64,000 bases of DNA from MPNO01 sp965200535 (GTDB lineage Bacteria > Pseudomonadota > Alphaproteobacteria > MPNO01), in contig CBDAUF010000002.1 of assembly GCA_965200535.1 (NCBI GenBank), forward strand, positions 434,001 through 498,000, given 5' to 3'. Positions 51,993 to 60,317 of the stretch are shown in pieces (position 1 is the stretch's first letter; the number at the start of each line of letters is the position of its first letter). Both the position numbers and the translations under genes were made by a program. The notes beneath the pieces were generated by a model. That model had not been told where the DNA came from and searched no databases. It was given only the letters and a program-made list of their open reading frames with translations.

Positions 51993-53129
51993 TCACCCGC
52001 GAAGGCCGCGGGCCTCTTTCCACGTCCTCACATTTTCCAGCGTCGCGTACGGGCGCAGCATCGCCGGATCGAAGGCGGCGGGCGCCTCGCCCCGCACGAT
52101 CTTTGCCGGCCAGCACGGATCGGCAAGCGCGCCCTTGCCGATGGCAGCCGCATCGGCGGTTCCGTCCTCGAGCAGGCCTTCCGCGAGGACCGGGTCGTGC
52201 AGCTTGCCGCAGGCGATGATCCGCACATCGCGCGGCGCCGCTTCGCGGGCCAGACGGGCGAGCGATTTGCCCGAGCCGAAGACCGGTTCGAAGCCGCGAT
52301 GGGCGTTGACGTGGATGTAGGTCGGCCCGGCTTCGCCGACCGCACCGAAGATCGCGCTGGCATCGTCTGCGCCTCCCGCCCAGCTATGGGCGAGATCGTT
52401 GACCTTGGTTTCGGAGATGCGGATCCCGAACGGCGCGCGGCCGTCGAGCGCTTGCTTGACCGCGGCCACGATTTCGGTGTGGTAGCGCACCCGCCGCGCC
52501 GTCGGGCCGCCGTATTCGTCGTTGCGCTTGTTGGTGTAGTCGGTGAGGAATTGATCGGCCAGATATCCGTTCGCGCCGTGGATCTCGACAGCGTCGAACC
52601 CCGCCCGGACCGCGCGCAGCGCGGCGGCGCCGAATGCGGCGGCGATCTCCTTCATTTCCCGGCGCGAGATCTCGCGCGGGATCGGGAACCTGCCTTGGCC
52701 CTTGTAGTGCGGCGCCATCTCGCCGACCGGCGCGACGACCGACGGAGCGACGGCCTCGCCGACATAGTCGTTGTGCTGGATCAGCGCGCCGGCATGCAGA
52801 AGCTGCATGAAGATCGGCGCGCCCTCCGCGTGGACGGCGTCGGCCACCTTCCTCCACGACTCGCACTGGGCCTCGTTGGCGATGCCGGGCTGATCGACAT
52901 AGCCCTGGCTGTGGGCCTCGTCGATATAGGTGCCCTCGGTGATGACCAGCCCGAAGCCGCCCCGCGCGTACTCCGCGTAGTAGGCCGCCATCTCATCGGT
53001 CGCGAGCCCGCCCGGGCCGGCGCTGATCCGCGTCATCGGCGCCACCGCGGCCCGATTGCCGAGAGCGGCGTCGCCGATCCGACCGGGCGAAAAAAGCTTG
53101 GCAAAGCGGCGCGTTTCTGTATCGCTCAT
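51993..53129 (-). CDS. Old-yellow-enzyme-family NADH:flavin oxidoreductase
   Basis: The 378-aa FMN TIM barrel begins with LFSPGRIGDAALGNRAAVAPMTR and contains the substrate-site residues in VEIHGANGYLADQFLTDYTNKRNDEYGG. This is the N-x-x-x-D-x-YGG pattern of OYE/2,4-dienoyl-CoA reductase relatives. The length (about 380) indicates the simple OYE form without the C-terminal iron-sulfur/FAD part. ATG 53129 is favoured over 53147 because a GGGA lies upstream and homology starts there. It is divergent from the maiA-type gene. Confidence 0.88.
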   Translation of the reverse strand: MSDTETRRFAKLFSPGRIGDAALGNRAAVAPMTRISAGPGGLATDEMAAYYAEYARGGFGLVITEGTYIDEAHSQGYVDQPGIANEAQCESWRKVADAVHAEGAPIFMQLLHAGALIQHNDYVGEAVAPSVVAPVGEMAPHYKGQGRFPIPREISRREMKEIAAAFGAAALRAVRAGFDAVEIHGANGYLADQFLTDYTNKRNDEYGGPTARRVRYHTEIVAAVKQALDGRAPFGIRISETKVNDLAHSWAGGADDASAIFGAVGEAGPTYIHVNAHRGFEPVFGSGKSLARLAREAAPRDVRIIACGKLHDPVLAEGLLEDGTADAAAIGKGALADPCWPAKIVRGEAPAAFDPAMLRPYATLENVRTWKEARGLRG

Positions 53130-53161
53130 GGCGTGATCCCGGGACATTGCGGAAAGAAACG

Positions 53162-53809
53162 ATGCAACTCTTCAGCTACTGGCGCTCGCTCGCGTCCTTT
53201 CGCGTGCGCATCGCGCTCAACCTCAAGGGCATCCCCTGCGACATCGAGACGCTCGATCTGTTGAAGGGGGACCAGTTCGCAGGCGCCTATCTTGCGGTCA
53301 ATCCGCAATCCGTCGTCCCCACGCTGGTCGACCGCGGCGCGACCTTCTTCCAGTCGCTTGCCATCGTCGAATATCTCGACGAAACCCATCCGGAGCCGCC
53401 GCTTCTCCCGGCCGATCCCGCCGGCCGCGCGCGGGTGCGCGGCATCGCACAGATCGCGAGTTCGGATACGCATCCGCTGGTGGTCCCGCGCATCCGGGCC
53501 TATCTGACCGGCGAACTGGGGCTGTCGGAAGAGCAGCTCGCGGCCTGGATCCGCAAATGGACGGGCGACGGCCTCGCCGCGATGGAGGCCCATCTGGCCG
53601 GCGATACGGCCACCGGCGCCTTCTGCCACGGCGACGCGCCGGGCCTCGCGGACCTGTGCCTCGTGCCGCAGATCTTCGGCAGCCGCATGTTCGGCAACCC
53701 GCTGGATCCCTACCCGACGGCCATGCGGATCTTCGAGGCCTGCATGGCGCTCGATGCCTTCGCGGACGCCCATCCGAGCCGGCAGCCCGATTTTCCCGCC
53801 GACGGCTAG
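53162..53809 (+). CDS. maiA: Maleylacetoacetate isomerase (zeta-class GST)
   Basis: The 215-aa product has the zeta-class active motif SYWRSLASFRVRIALNLKG (the S-S-C-S-W-R-V-R-I equivalent, here with Ser and no Cys), the cis-Pro VVPTLVDRG, QSLAIVEYLDETHP, and PGLADLCLVPQIF in the helical domain. Its length is right for the family. It isomerises maleylacetoacetate or maleylpyruvate in tyrosine/homogentisate or gentisate breakdown, which would fit a gentisate-type cupin at the left window edge, though these are 53 kb apart. Its last bases overlap the convergent isochorismatase gene by four. Confidence 0.82.
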   Translation: MQLFSYWRSLASFRVRIALNLKGIPCDIETLDLLKGDQFAGAYLAVNPQSVVPTLVDRGATFFQSLAIVEYLDETHPEPPLLPADPAGRARVRGIAQIASSDTHPLVVPRIRAYLTGELGLSEEQLAAWIRKWTGDGLAAMEAHLAGDTATGAFCHGDAPGLADLCLVPQIFGSRMFGNPLDPYPTAMRIFEACMALDAFADAHPSRQPDFPADG

Positions 53810-54540
53810 TCGTTGAGCCGGCGCCCTTCGTCAAGCTTTCGCGCGAACTGTTCGTTGTCGAGCACCCAGCCGAGGCATCGCATCACGTTCTGGAGTCCGA
53901 ACTCGTGCAGGTCGTCGCCGTACATGCTGGCGACGCAGTCCGACAGCACGACGGTCGCATAGTTCTTGTTGTGCGCGGTGAAGGCGGTGTTCAGCACACA
54001 GGTGTTCGTGTTGATGCCCATCAGGCACACGGTCCGCGCCCCCAGGTTTTCCAGCAGCATGTCGAGATCGGTGCCCATGAAGCAGTCGAGCCGCTTCTTG
54101 TTGTCGATCACGTAGTCGGTCTCGGCGTACAGCGCGGGAACGATCCGGGTGCCCGGGCTGCCCTCGATATTGTGGTCGTTGACGGTCGACTTGCGGCCGA
54201 GGGTGAGGCGGTTTTCCTCGTCGGTTATCTCGGACATCGCGGCCCAGAACGGCGCCGTCATGCCTTCGCTGCCCAGCCCCGGGATCTTGCGGTAGACCAG
54301 AATGACGTGGATCACCGGTATCCCGTATCCGCGTGCGAGGTCGAGGACTTCCTGCGCATTGGCGATCACCCGCGCGCTGTCCTCGGCGGTCGCGGGCATG
54401 GTGGCCACCTCGGGGTCGAGATGGCCGCGATGCATATCGACAGTGACGATCGCGGTCTCCGACGGCTTCAGCCTGAGAAGACCCGTCATCTTCTCGATCA
54501 TCTCCGAGCGGTCGAGAATCTCCACCCTGCGTTCCGCCAT
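53806..54540 (-). CDS. Isochorismatase-family cysteine hydrolase
   Basis: The 244-aa cysteine hydrolase has the catalytic triad visible as Asp35 (TVDMHRGH), a lysine near Lys149 (DNKKRLDCF) and Cys181 (TNTCVLNTA), preceded by a cis-peptide stretch MGINTN. The family covers isochorismatase, nicotinamidase and N-carbamoylsarcosine amidase. The free cysteine indicates an amidase rather than an isochorismatase. Divergent from the CocE/NonD gene, it may release an amide-linked product (inference). Confidence 0.88.
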   Translation of the reverse strand: MAERRVEILDRSEMIEKMTGLLRLKPSETAIVTVDMHRGHLDPEVATMPATAEDSARVIANAQEVLDLARGYGIPVIHVILVYRKIPGLGSEGMTAPFWAAMSEITDEENRLTLGRKSTVNDHNIEGSPGTRIVPALYAETDYVIDNKKRLDCFMGTDLDMLLENLGARTVCLMGINTNTCVLNTAFTAHNKNYATVVLSDCVASMYGDDLHEFGLQNVMRCLGWVLDNEQFARKLDEGRRLND

Positions 54541-54599
54541 GACGTCCGCCCCTCCCTGGCCCGAAGTTCGCTGTCGCGTATAGTGGTCGTATCAGAAAA

Positions 54600-54622
54600 C
54601 CGCCGGAGAGCAAATCCGGCGG
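54600..54622 (+). promoter_or_regulatory. Leader stem-loop before the CocE/NonD gene
   Basis: CCGCCGGA (54600-54607) pairs perfectly with TCCGGCGG (54615-54622) around a GAGCAAA loop, 25 bases upstream of ATG 54647. A -10-like TATAGT lies at 54579-54584. The hairpin would sit at the very 5' end of the transcript, where it could stabilise the messenger or affect initiation. Confidence 0.4.
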
Positions 54623-54646
54623 CGTCGTCAACGTGCGGAGACCTTC

Positions 54647-56392
54647 ATGAGCGACCACAGGATCGAGATCAGGGACGGGATGACCGTCGAATGGGACGCG
54701 CCGATCGAAATGGATGACGGCGTCGTGCTTCGCTGCGACGTCTATCGCCCCGTCGCGGACGGCAAGTACCCCGTCATCATCTCGTACGGCCCCTACGGCA
54801 AGCTTCTGCATTTCGAGGACCTGTACACCGATCAGTGGCGCCGAATGGCCGAGGATCATCCGGACGTGGTCGCCGGGTCGTCCAACCTCTATCAGAACTG
54901 GGAAGTGGTCGATCCCGAAAAATGGGTGCCGGACGGCTATGCGGTGGTCCGCGTCGATTCCCGCGGCGCCGGGCGTTCGCCCGGCTTCCTCGATATCTGG
55001 TCGGCGCGGGAGGCGCGCGATTTCCACGACTGCATCGAATGGGCCGGGACCCGGGAATGGTCCAACGGCAAGGTCGGCGCGAACGGCATTTCCTACTACG
55101 CGATGAACCAGTGGCAGGTCGCTGCCCTGCAGCCGCCGCATCTCGCGGCAATCTGCATCTGGGAGGGGGCGGCGGATTTCTACCGCGACCTCGCCTATCA
55201 CGGCGGCATCCTGTGCGCCTTCGGCCGCGCCTGGTATCCGTCCCAGGTCAAGACGGTTCAGCACGGCGTCGGCGAGAACGGGTTCCGCAGCCGCATGAAC
55301 GGGGACTGGGTCGCGGGTCCGCCGACGCTGACCCAGGAAGAGCTCGGCTCCAACCGCGCCGACTTCTGGCAGGACTGCTGCGACAACCCGCTCGACAGCG
55401 CCGAATACTGGCGGTCGCGCATGCCCGACTGGTCGAAGGTCGAGGTGCCGCTGTTCTCGTCCGGCAACTGGGGCGGACAAGGGCTCCATCCGCGCGGCAA
55501 CTTCGAGGGTTTCGTGCGTTCGGCGTCGGACCAGAAATGGCTCGAAGTGCACGGCATCGAGCACTGGACCGAGTTCTACACCGATTACGGGGTGGCCCTG
55601 CAGAAGAAGTTCTTCGGGCATTTCCTGAAAGGGGAGGACACCGGCTGGGCGGAGCAGCCCAGGGTGCAGTTGCAGGTCCGCCATCCGGGCGAGAAATTCG
55701 TCGAGCGCCGCGAGGAGGACTGGCCTCTTCCGCGCACCCGGTGGACGAAGTTCTACCTCGCCGCCGACGGCCACGCCCTGACCGGGCAGCCGGCGCCGGC
55801 CGACGGCGCGGTCAGCTATGCCGGGCTCGGCGACGGCGCGACCTTCCTGACCGGGCCGATGGCGCAGGACACGGAAATCACCGGCCCGATGGCGGCCAAG
55901 CTGTGGATCTCTTCCGACACCGAGGATGCCGACCTCTTCCTCGTGGTGCGCGTGTTTGCGCCCGACCTGAAGGAGGTCACGTTCCAGGGCGCGCTCGATC
56001 CGCATACGCCGATCGCGCAAGGCTGGCTGCGCGCCTCGCACCGCAAGCTCGACGAAAGTCTCTCGCTGCCCTACCGGCCCTACCACACGCACGACGAAGT
56101 GCAGCCCCTGACGCCGGGCGAGGTCTACGAGCTCGATGTCGAGATCTGGCCGAGCTGTATCGTCGTGCCCAAGGGCTATCGGATCGGGCTGTCCGTGCGC
56201 GGGCGCGACTACGAATGGCCGGGCGGCCAGGCGGCGGGGCTCGGAACTCTGGGAGCGGTCTTCACCGGGGTCGGCCCGTTCAAGCACGACCATTCGGGCG
56301 ACCGGCCGGCCGGCGTTTACGGCGGCACTGTGACGATCCACACGGGCCCCGGCCGGCCCTCCCATCTCCTGCTGCCCGTCATCCCCGGCTGA
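54647..56392 (+). CDS. CocE/NonD-family (X-Pro dipeptidyl-peptidase S15) hydrolase
   Basis: The 581-aa product starts with the S15-type domain: MDDGVVLRCDVYRP, then YAVVRVDSRGAGRSPG and a nucleophile elbow in VGANGISYYAMNQW, with Ser in G-x-S-Y-Y. DWSKVEVPLFSSGNWGGQG and HGIEHW follow for the acid and histidine. A C-terminal jelly-roll (galactose-binding-like) domain occupies the last 230 residues. The family includes cocaine esterase, acylases and glutaryl-7-ACA acylase. There is no signal peptide. It hydrolyses an ester or amide of unknown identity. Confidence 0.88.
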   Translation: MSDHRIEIRDGMTVEWDAPIEMDDGVVLRCDVYRPVADGKYPVIISYGPYGKLLHFEDLYTDQWRRMAEDHPDVVAGSSNLYQNWEVVDPEKWVPDGYAVVRVDSRGAGRSPGFLDIWSAREARDFHDCIEWAGTREWSNGKVGANGISYYAMNQWQVAALQPPHLAAICIWEGAADFYRDLAYHGGILCAFGRAWYPSQVKTVQHGVGENGFRSRMNGDWVAGPPTLTQEELGSNRADFWQDCCDNPLDSAEYWRSRMPDWSKVEVPLFSSGNWGGQGLHPRGNFEGFVRSASDQKWLEVHGIEHWTEFYTDYGVALQKKFFGHFLKGEDTGWAEQPRVQLQVRHPGEKFVERREEDWPLPRTRWTKFYLAADGHALTGQPAPADGAVSYAGLGDGATFLTGPMAQDTEITGPMAAKLWISSDTEDADLFLVVRVFAPDLKEVTFQGALDPHTPIAQGWLRASHRKLDESLSLPYRPYHTHDEVQPLTPGEVYELDVEIWPSCIVVPKGYRIGLSVRGRDYEWPGGQAAGLGTLGAVFTGVGPFKHDHSGDRPAGVYGGTVTIHTGPGRPSHLLLPVIPG

Positions 56393-56410
56393 CGGCGCGG
56401 CGGGAGGGTC

Positions 56411-58756
56411 TCAACCGGACGCGCGCTCCGCTTTCCCCGCGTCGATCAGGTCGCAAAGCTCTTCCGGGCTCACCGGGTATGACCCGATCACCACGTCGAA
56501 GGGTTCGAGCGCGTTTTCGATCGCCGCGATAATCGCCGCGGCGGCGGGAATCGTGCCGCCTTCGCCCGCGCCCTTGATGCCGAGCGGGTTGAGCGGGGAG
56601 GGCGTCTCCTGGTGGGTGACCGCGATGGGCGGCATCTCGGTCGCGATCGGCAGCAGGTACTCGCCGTAATTGTTGTTCAGCGGCTGCCCCGACTCGTCAT
56701 AGACCATGCGCTCGAACAGCGCGTTGCCGATCCCGTGGACCACGCCGCCGACGATCTGCCCGTCGACCATCATCGGGTTGATCATCTTCCCGCAATCGTG
56801 CGCCACCGAATAGCGCAGCACCCGGACCTCGCCGGTCCCGATGTCGATTTCGACCTCGGCGACGTTCGAGCCGGATGCCGTGGGCATGCCTTCCGAGGTG
56901 CGGTAGGAGGTCGCCTCGAGCCCCGGCGAGAATCCGGCCGGCACTATGCCGCCGGCCATCGGTGCGAGCTGTTTCGCGAGATCGCCGTACGTGACCTTCA
57001 TCTCGGGGACGCCGGCCACCCCGACCGCACCGTCCTCCACGACCAGATCCTCGAGCGAGGCCTCGAGCCGCTCGGCGGCGAGCTGCAGCGCCTTGTCCCG
57101 GACGCTTCCCGCCGCATCGAAGACCGCCGTAGAGGCGTTGACCGCGACCCGGCTGCCGATGGTGCCGACGCCCTGCGGGAAGGCGCCGGTATCGGCGGCG
57201 AGCACGTACACGTCCTCGATCGCGACGTCGAGCCGGTCGGCGCAGATCTGGGCCAGCATCGTCTCGTGCCCCTGTCCCTGGCTGGCCGCGCCGGTCTGGA
57301 TCAGGACCTTCCCGTCGGGCTGGATCCGCACCGTGGCCCCCTCGTAGGGCCCGACCCCGGTATCCTCGATACAGCTCGAGACGCCGATCCCGAGATAGCG
57401 GCCTTCCGCCCGCGCCGCGGCCTGGCGCCGGGGGAAATCCTCGTAGTCGGAAAGCGCCAGCGCCTTGTCGAGGCAGCCCGCGAAGTCGCCGCTGTCGTAC
57501 TTGATCGCCGACCCGTCGCGGAATTTCTGCCCCGTATCGTAGGGAAACCCGTCCGCCGGCACATAGTTCCGCCGCCGCACCTCGGCCTGGTCGAGATCGA
57601 GTTCGCGGGCGATGCGGGCGATCAGGCGCTCCATCGCAAAGGCCGCATTGGGCCGCCCGGCGCCGCGGATGGGCGAATTCGGGACGGTGTTGGTGAACAC
57701 CACCTGCAGGGCGACATCGAGCGCCGGCAGGGCATAGGGGCCCGGCAGCGGCGTCAGCGAGGTCATGGGCAGCAGCAGCCCGTAGGGAACGAAGGCGCCG
57801 TTGTCGTGAACGACGCGCCCCCGCACGCCGAGCAGCCTGCCGTCGGCGTCGACCGCCGCCTCGAGCGTCCATTCCTGGTCGCGCTGGGTATTGGTGGTCA
57901 CGAAATGCTCGCGCCGGTCCTCGATCCACTTGACCGGATGGCCCAGCGCGGACGCCGCCAGAGGGACGATGATCTCCTCGGCGTAGACGCCCGCCTTGGG
58001 CCCGAACCCGCCGCCCACATCGGGCGCAATCACCCGCACCCGCCCTTCGTCGCGGCCGAGATAGGCGGCGACGTTGCGCCGCACGAGATAGGGGCACTGG
58101 GTCGCCGAGATGATCGTGAGACCGTCGTGATGAGGGTTGTCCTCCGCGATCACGCCGCGGCATTCCATCGCATGGCAGCCGCCGCGGTGCTGCATGAAAC
58201 GTTCCTCGAAGACATGCGCGGCTTTGCCGAACGCTGCATCGATATCGCCGAAGGCCACCCGCAGCCGCGCGGCGATGTTGTCGGGAGAGTCGAGATGGGC
58301 CAGAGGCGCGCCGCTCCCGGCGGCTTCCCGGCAGTCGACCACCGCGGGCAGCGGTTCGTAATCGACGGCCACGAGGCCGGCCGCATCCTCGGCGATATGG
58401 CGGGTCTCCGCGACCACGACCGCGATCGCCTGGCCCACGAAACACACCTCGTCCCGGGCCAGCGGATGCTGGGTGATCGGCTGGGTCAGGATCGGCGCGG
58501 GGTAGGGCTGGACCATCGGCCGGTCGTGATACTCCGCCGGGAAATCCTGCAGCGTGAAGACGCCGTGAACCCCCGGCAGCGCGCCGGCGGCTGCGGTGTC
58601 GATCGAGCGGATCCGCGCATGCGCCTCGGTCGAACGGACCATCGCGGCCTCGAGCATGCCGGGCAGTTGGATATCGTCGACATAGCGGCCGTTTCCGGTG
58701 ATCAGCCGGAGATCTTCGACCCTGCGCACCTCGGCGCCGAAATAGCGAACGCCCAT
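56411..58756 (-). CDS. Molybdenum hydroxylase large subunit (CoxL/XdhA-like)
   Basis: The 781-aa product is the molybdopterin-cytosine-dinucleotide subunit of the CO dehydrogenase/xanthine dehydrogenase family. It has GNGRYVDDI at the N-terminus, DVGGGFGPKAGVY, the active-site loop SPIRGAGRPN (about residue 365; form-II-like, not the Cys-containing loop of true CO dehydrogenase) and the catalytic Glu in GIKGAGEGGTIPAAAAI (about 727). It probably hydroxylates an N-heterocycle or aldehyde. It is the last of the medium-small-large gene set. Confidence 0.9.
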   Translation of the reverse strand: MGVRYFGAEVRRVEDLRLITGNGRYVDDIQLPGMLEAAMVRSTEAHARIRSIDTAAAGALPGVHGVFTLQDFPAEYHDRPMVQPYPAPILTQPITQHPLARDEVCFVGQAIAVVVAETRHIAEDAAGLVAVDYEPLPAVVDCREAAGSGAPLAHLDSPDNIAARLRVAFGDIDAAFGKAAHVFEERFMQHRGGCHAMECRGVIAEDNPHHDGLTIISATQCPYLVRRNVAAYLGRDEGRVRVIAPDVGGGFGPKAGVYAEEIIVPLAASALGHPVKWIEDRREHFVTTNTQRDQEWTLEAAVDADGRLLGVRGRVVHDNGAFVPYGLLLPMTSLTPLPGPYALPALDVALQVVFTNTVPNSPIRGAGRPNAAFAMERLIARIARELDLDQAEVRRRNYVPADGFPYDTGQKFRDGSAIKYDSGDFAGCLDKALALSDYEDFPRRQAAARAEGRYLGIGVSSCIEDTGVGPYEGATVRIQPDGKVLIQTGAASQGQGHETMLAQICADRLDVAIEDVYVLAADTGAFPQGVGTIGSRVAVNASTAVFDAAGSVRDKALQLAAERLEASLEDLVVEDGAVGVAGVPEMKVTYGDLAKQLAPMAGGIVPAGFSPGLEATSYRTSEGMPTASGSNVAEVEIDIGTGEVRVLRYSVAHDCGKMINPMMVDGQIVGGVVHGIGNALFERMVYDESGQPLNNNYGEYLLPIATEMPPIAVTHQETPSPLNPLGIKGAGEGGTIPAAAAIIAAIENALEPFDVVIGSYPVSPEELCDLIDAGKAERASG

Positions 58757-58759
58757 GGC

Positions 58760-59251
58760 TCAGCCCTGCTCCTCGGTGGTGTCGGCAGCGGTGACGGAGA
58801 GTGCGGCGGCAACGATCGGCTGATAGCCGGTGCAGCGGCAGATATTTCCCGAAATCGCCTCGCGCACCTGCCGTTCCGTCGGCGCCGGATTATCGCGCAG
58901 GAACGCGGTCAGCGACGTCAGCATGCCGGGCGTACAGAACCCGCACTGCAGGGCGTGATGGCTGCGGAATGCCTCCTGCAGCGGCGAAAGCGCACCGTCC
59001 TCGCCCGCCAGCCCCTCCACCGTGATCACGTCGGATCCGCGCGCCTGGACCGCGAGCATCAGGCAGGACCGCACGGCATGGCCGTCCACCAGGACGGTGC
59101 AGGCGCCGCAGACTCCGTGCTCGCAGCCCAGATGGGTGCCGGTCAGCCCGAGTTCGCGGCGCAGGAAATCGGCCAGATGCAGCCGGTCCTCGACCTCCGC
59201 CTCGACGGACTCGCCGTTGACGCTGAGCGAAATAGGGTGGCTGTGCTTCAT
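58760..59251 (-). CDS. Molybdenum hydroxylase small 2Fe-2S subunit (CoxS-like)
   Basis: The 163-aa iron-sulfur protein binds two 2Fe-2S clusters. A plant-type N-terminal cluster uses Cys43, Cys48, Cys51 and Cys63. A helical C-terminal cluster uses Cys103, Cys106, Cys138 and Cys140 (QCGFCTPGM, ICRCTGY). It passes electrons between the Mo and FAD subunits. It starts at ATG 59251 (MKHSH); the upstream in-frame extension overlaps the medium-subunit gene. It lies 3 bases before the large-subunit start. Confidence 0.92.
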   Translation of the reverse strand: MKHSHPISLSVNGESVEAEVEDRLHLADFLRRELGLTGTHLGCEHGVCGACTVLVDGHAVRSCLMLAVQARGSDVITVEGLAGEDGALSPLQEAFRSHHALQCGFCTPGMLTSLTAFLRDNPAPTERQVREAISGNICRCTGYQPIVAAALSVTAADTTEEQG

Positions 59252-59252
59252 C

Positions 59253-60119
59253 TCAGGCGTTCTCCCCGGCGCGCTGCGCCGCCATCGCAAGTGCGCGTTC
59301 GACCAGTACGCCGGTCAGCCTCTGACGGTAGGCGCCGCTGACATAGGCATCGCTCGACGCCTCGATCCCCCGCGCTTCGCCTGCGGCCGCGGCGAAGGCC
59401 GCCTCGTTCGCGGTTTCGCCCTGGAGCGCGGTCTCGATTTCCGCCAGGCGGACCGGATGCGGACCGACGCCGGCCACCGCGAGCGCCGCGCGCCGGATCG
59501 TCCGGCCTTCGAGGGAAAGCATCGCCGCCACGCCCACGATGGCGAAATCCCCGTGGCGCCGGGCGAACTCGACGAAGGCCTGGCCGTCGAGGGCGGCGTG
59601 CCCGGGAAGCCGGATGCGGACCAGCGCCTCGTCCGCCTCGAGGTTCGGCGTCATGTAGCCGAGGGGCCAGTCGGCGACGGCGATCTCGCGCTCTCCGCCC
59701 CGGCTGCGGACCGACAGGCGGGCATCGGCAGCCGCGGCGATGCAGGGCAGTTCGGCGGACGGATCGAGATGGCAGAGACTGCCGCCGACGGTGCCGCGGT
59801 TGCGGGTCTGGAAGTGGCCGACCTGCGCGAGCGCTTCGGCGAGAATCGGAAAGCGGCCGAGCGCTGCGCCGTCGGCCATCAGATCGCGCTGGCGGGTCAT
59901 CGCGCCGATTTCGATGCCGTCGTCCGTCTCCTTCACGCCGGCGAGACCTTCGACGCCGTTCAAGTCGATGAGATGGTCCGGCATGGCGTACCGCATGTTC
60001 AGCATCGGCATGAGCGACTGGCCGCCGGCCAGCAGCCTGGCGTTCTCCTTTTCCGCCAGCAGCCCCGTGAGCTCGTCCAGCGTCGACGGACCGTGATAGG
60101 CAAACGGCGCCGCTTTCAT
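59253..60119 (-). CDS. Molybdenum hydroxylase medium FAD subunit (CoxM-like)
   Basis: The 288-aa FAD-binding subunit has AGGQSLMPML (residues 31-40) and TRNRGTVGGSL, the two flavin pyrophosphate loops of the family, and a C-terminal CO-dehydrogenase flavoprotein domain (RAALAVAGVGPHPVRL). It takes electrons from the 2Fe-2S subunit to the acceptor. It is the first gene of the three-gene set, one base from the small-subunit gene, and divergent from the ABC importer operon, so the importer may supply the enzyme's substrate (inference). Confidence 0.92.
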   Translation of the reverse strand: MKAAPFAYHGPSTLDELTGLLAEKENARLLAGGQSLMPMLNMRYAMPDHLIDLNGVEGLAGVKETDDGIEIGAMTRQRDLMADGAALGRFPILAEALAQVGHFQTRNRGTVGGSLCHLDPSAELPCIAAAADARLSVRSRGGEREIAVADWPLGYMTPNLEADEALVRIRLPGHAALDGQAFVEFARRHGDFAIVGVAAMLSLEGRTIRRAALAVAGVGPHPVRLAEIETALQGETANEAAFAAAAGEARGIEASSDAYVSGAYRQRLTGVLVERALAMAAQRAGENA

Positions 60120-60285
60120 CCAGTGTCTCCCACCGCGCAGGGTCTCGCCCGACCAATGTCGCGAATTTTTCCGAAAGCGCAATTGTCTTGTTCGGACAGT
60201 CCCCCGCCGCCGCGCCGCGGCCGGGTGACCTTGTCCGCCCTCGGGGACTTCGCTAACCTGCCGGCCGGGTGTGGTCAACCGACAG

Positions 60286-60295
60286 GTTGTACAAC
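60286..60295. promoter_or_regulatory. Perfect palindrome GTTGTACAAC, candidate operator
   Basis: This 10-base perfect palindrome sits in the 198-base divergent gap between the molybdenum hydroxylase and ABC importer genes, 23 bases before the binding-protein ATG. TTGTACAA-like cores are used by GntR/FadR-type repressors. It could repress both directions, although no such regulator is in the window. Confidence 0.4.
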
Positions 60296-60317
60296 GGAAT
60301 TGGGGGGGATCCGTCGA

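Noticed and set aside
56411..60119. A true aerobic carbon monoxide dehydrogenase
   Set aside because: The large-subunit active loop reads IRGAGRP and lacks the cysteine of the CO-oxidising loop; the gene set is a general molybdenum hydroxylase.
59022..60317. A long N-terminal extension of the ABC binding protein
   Set aside because: The twin-arginine signal begins at ATG 60318 with a proper ribosome site; the upstream frame is antisense to the hydroxylase genes.
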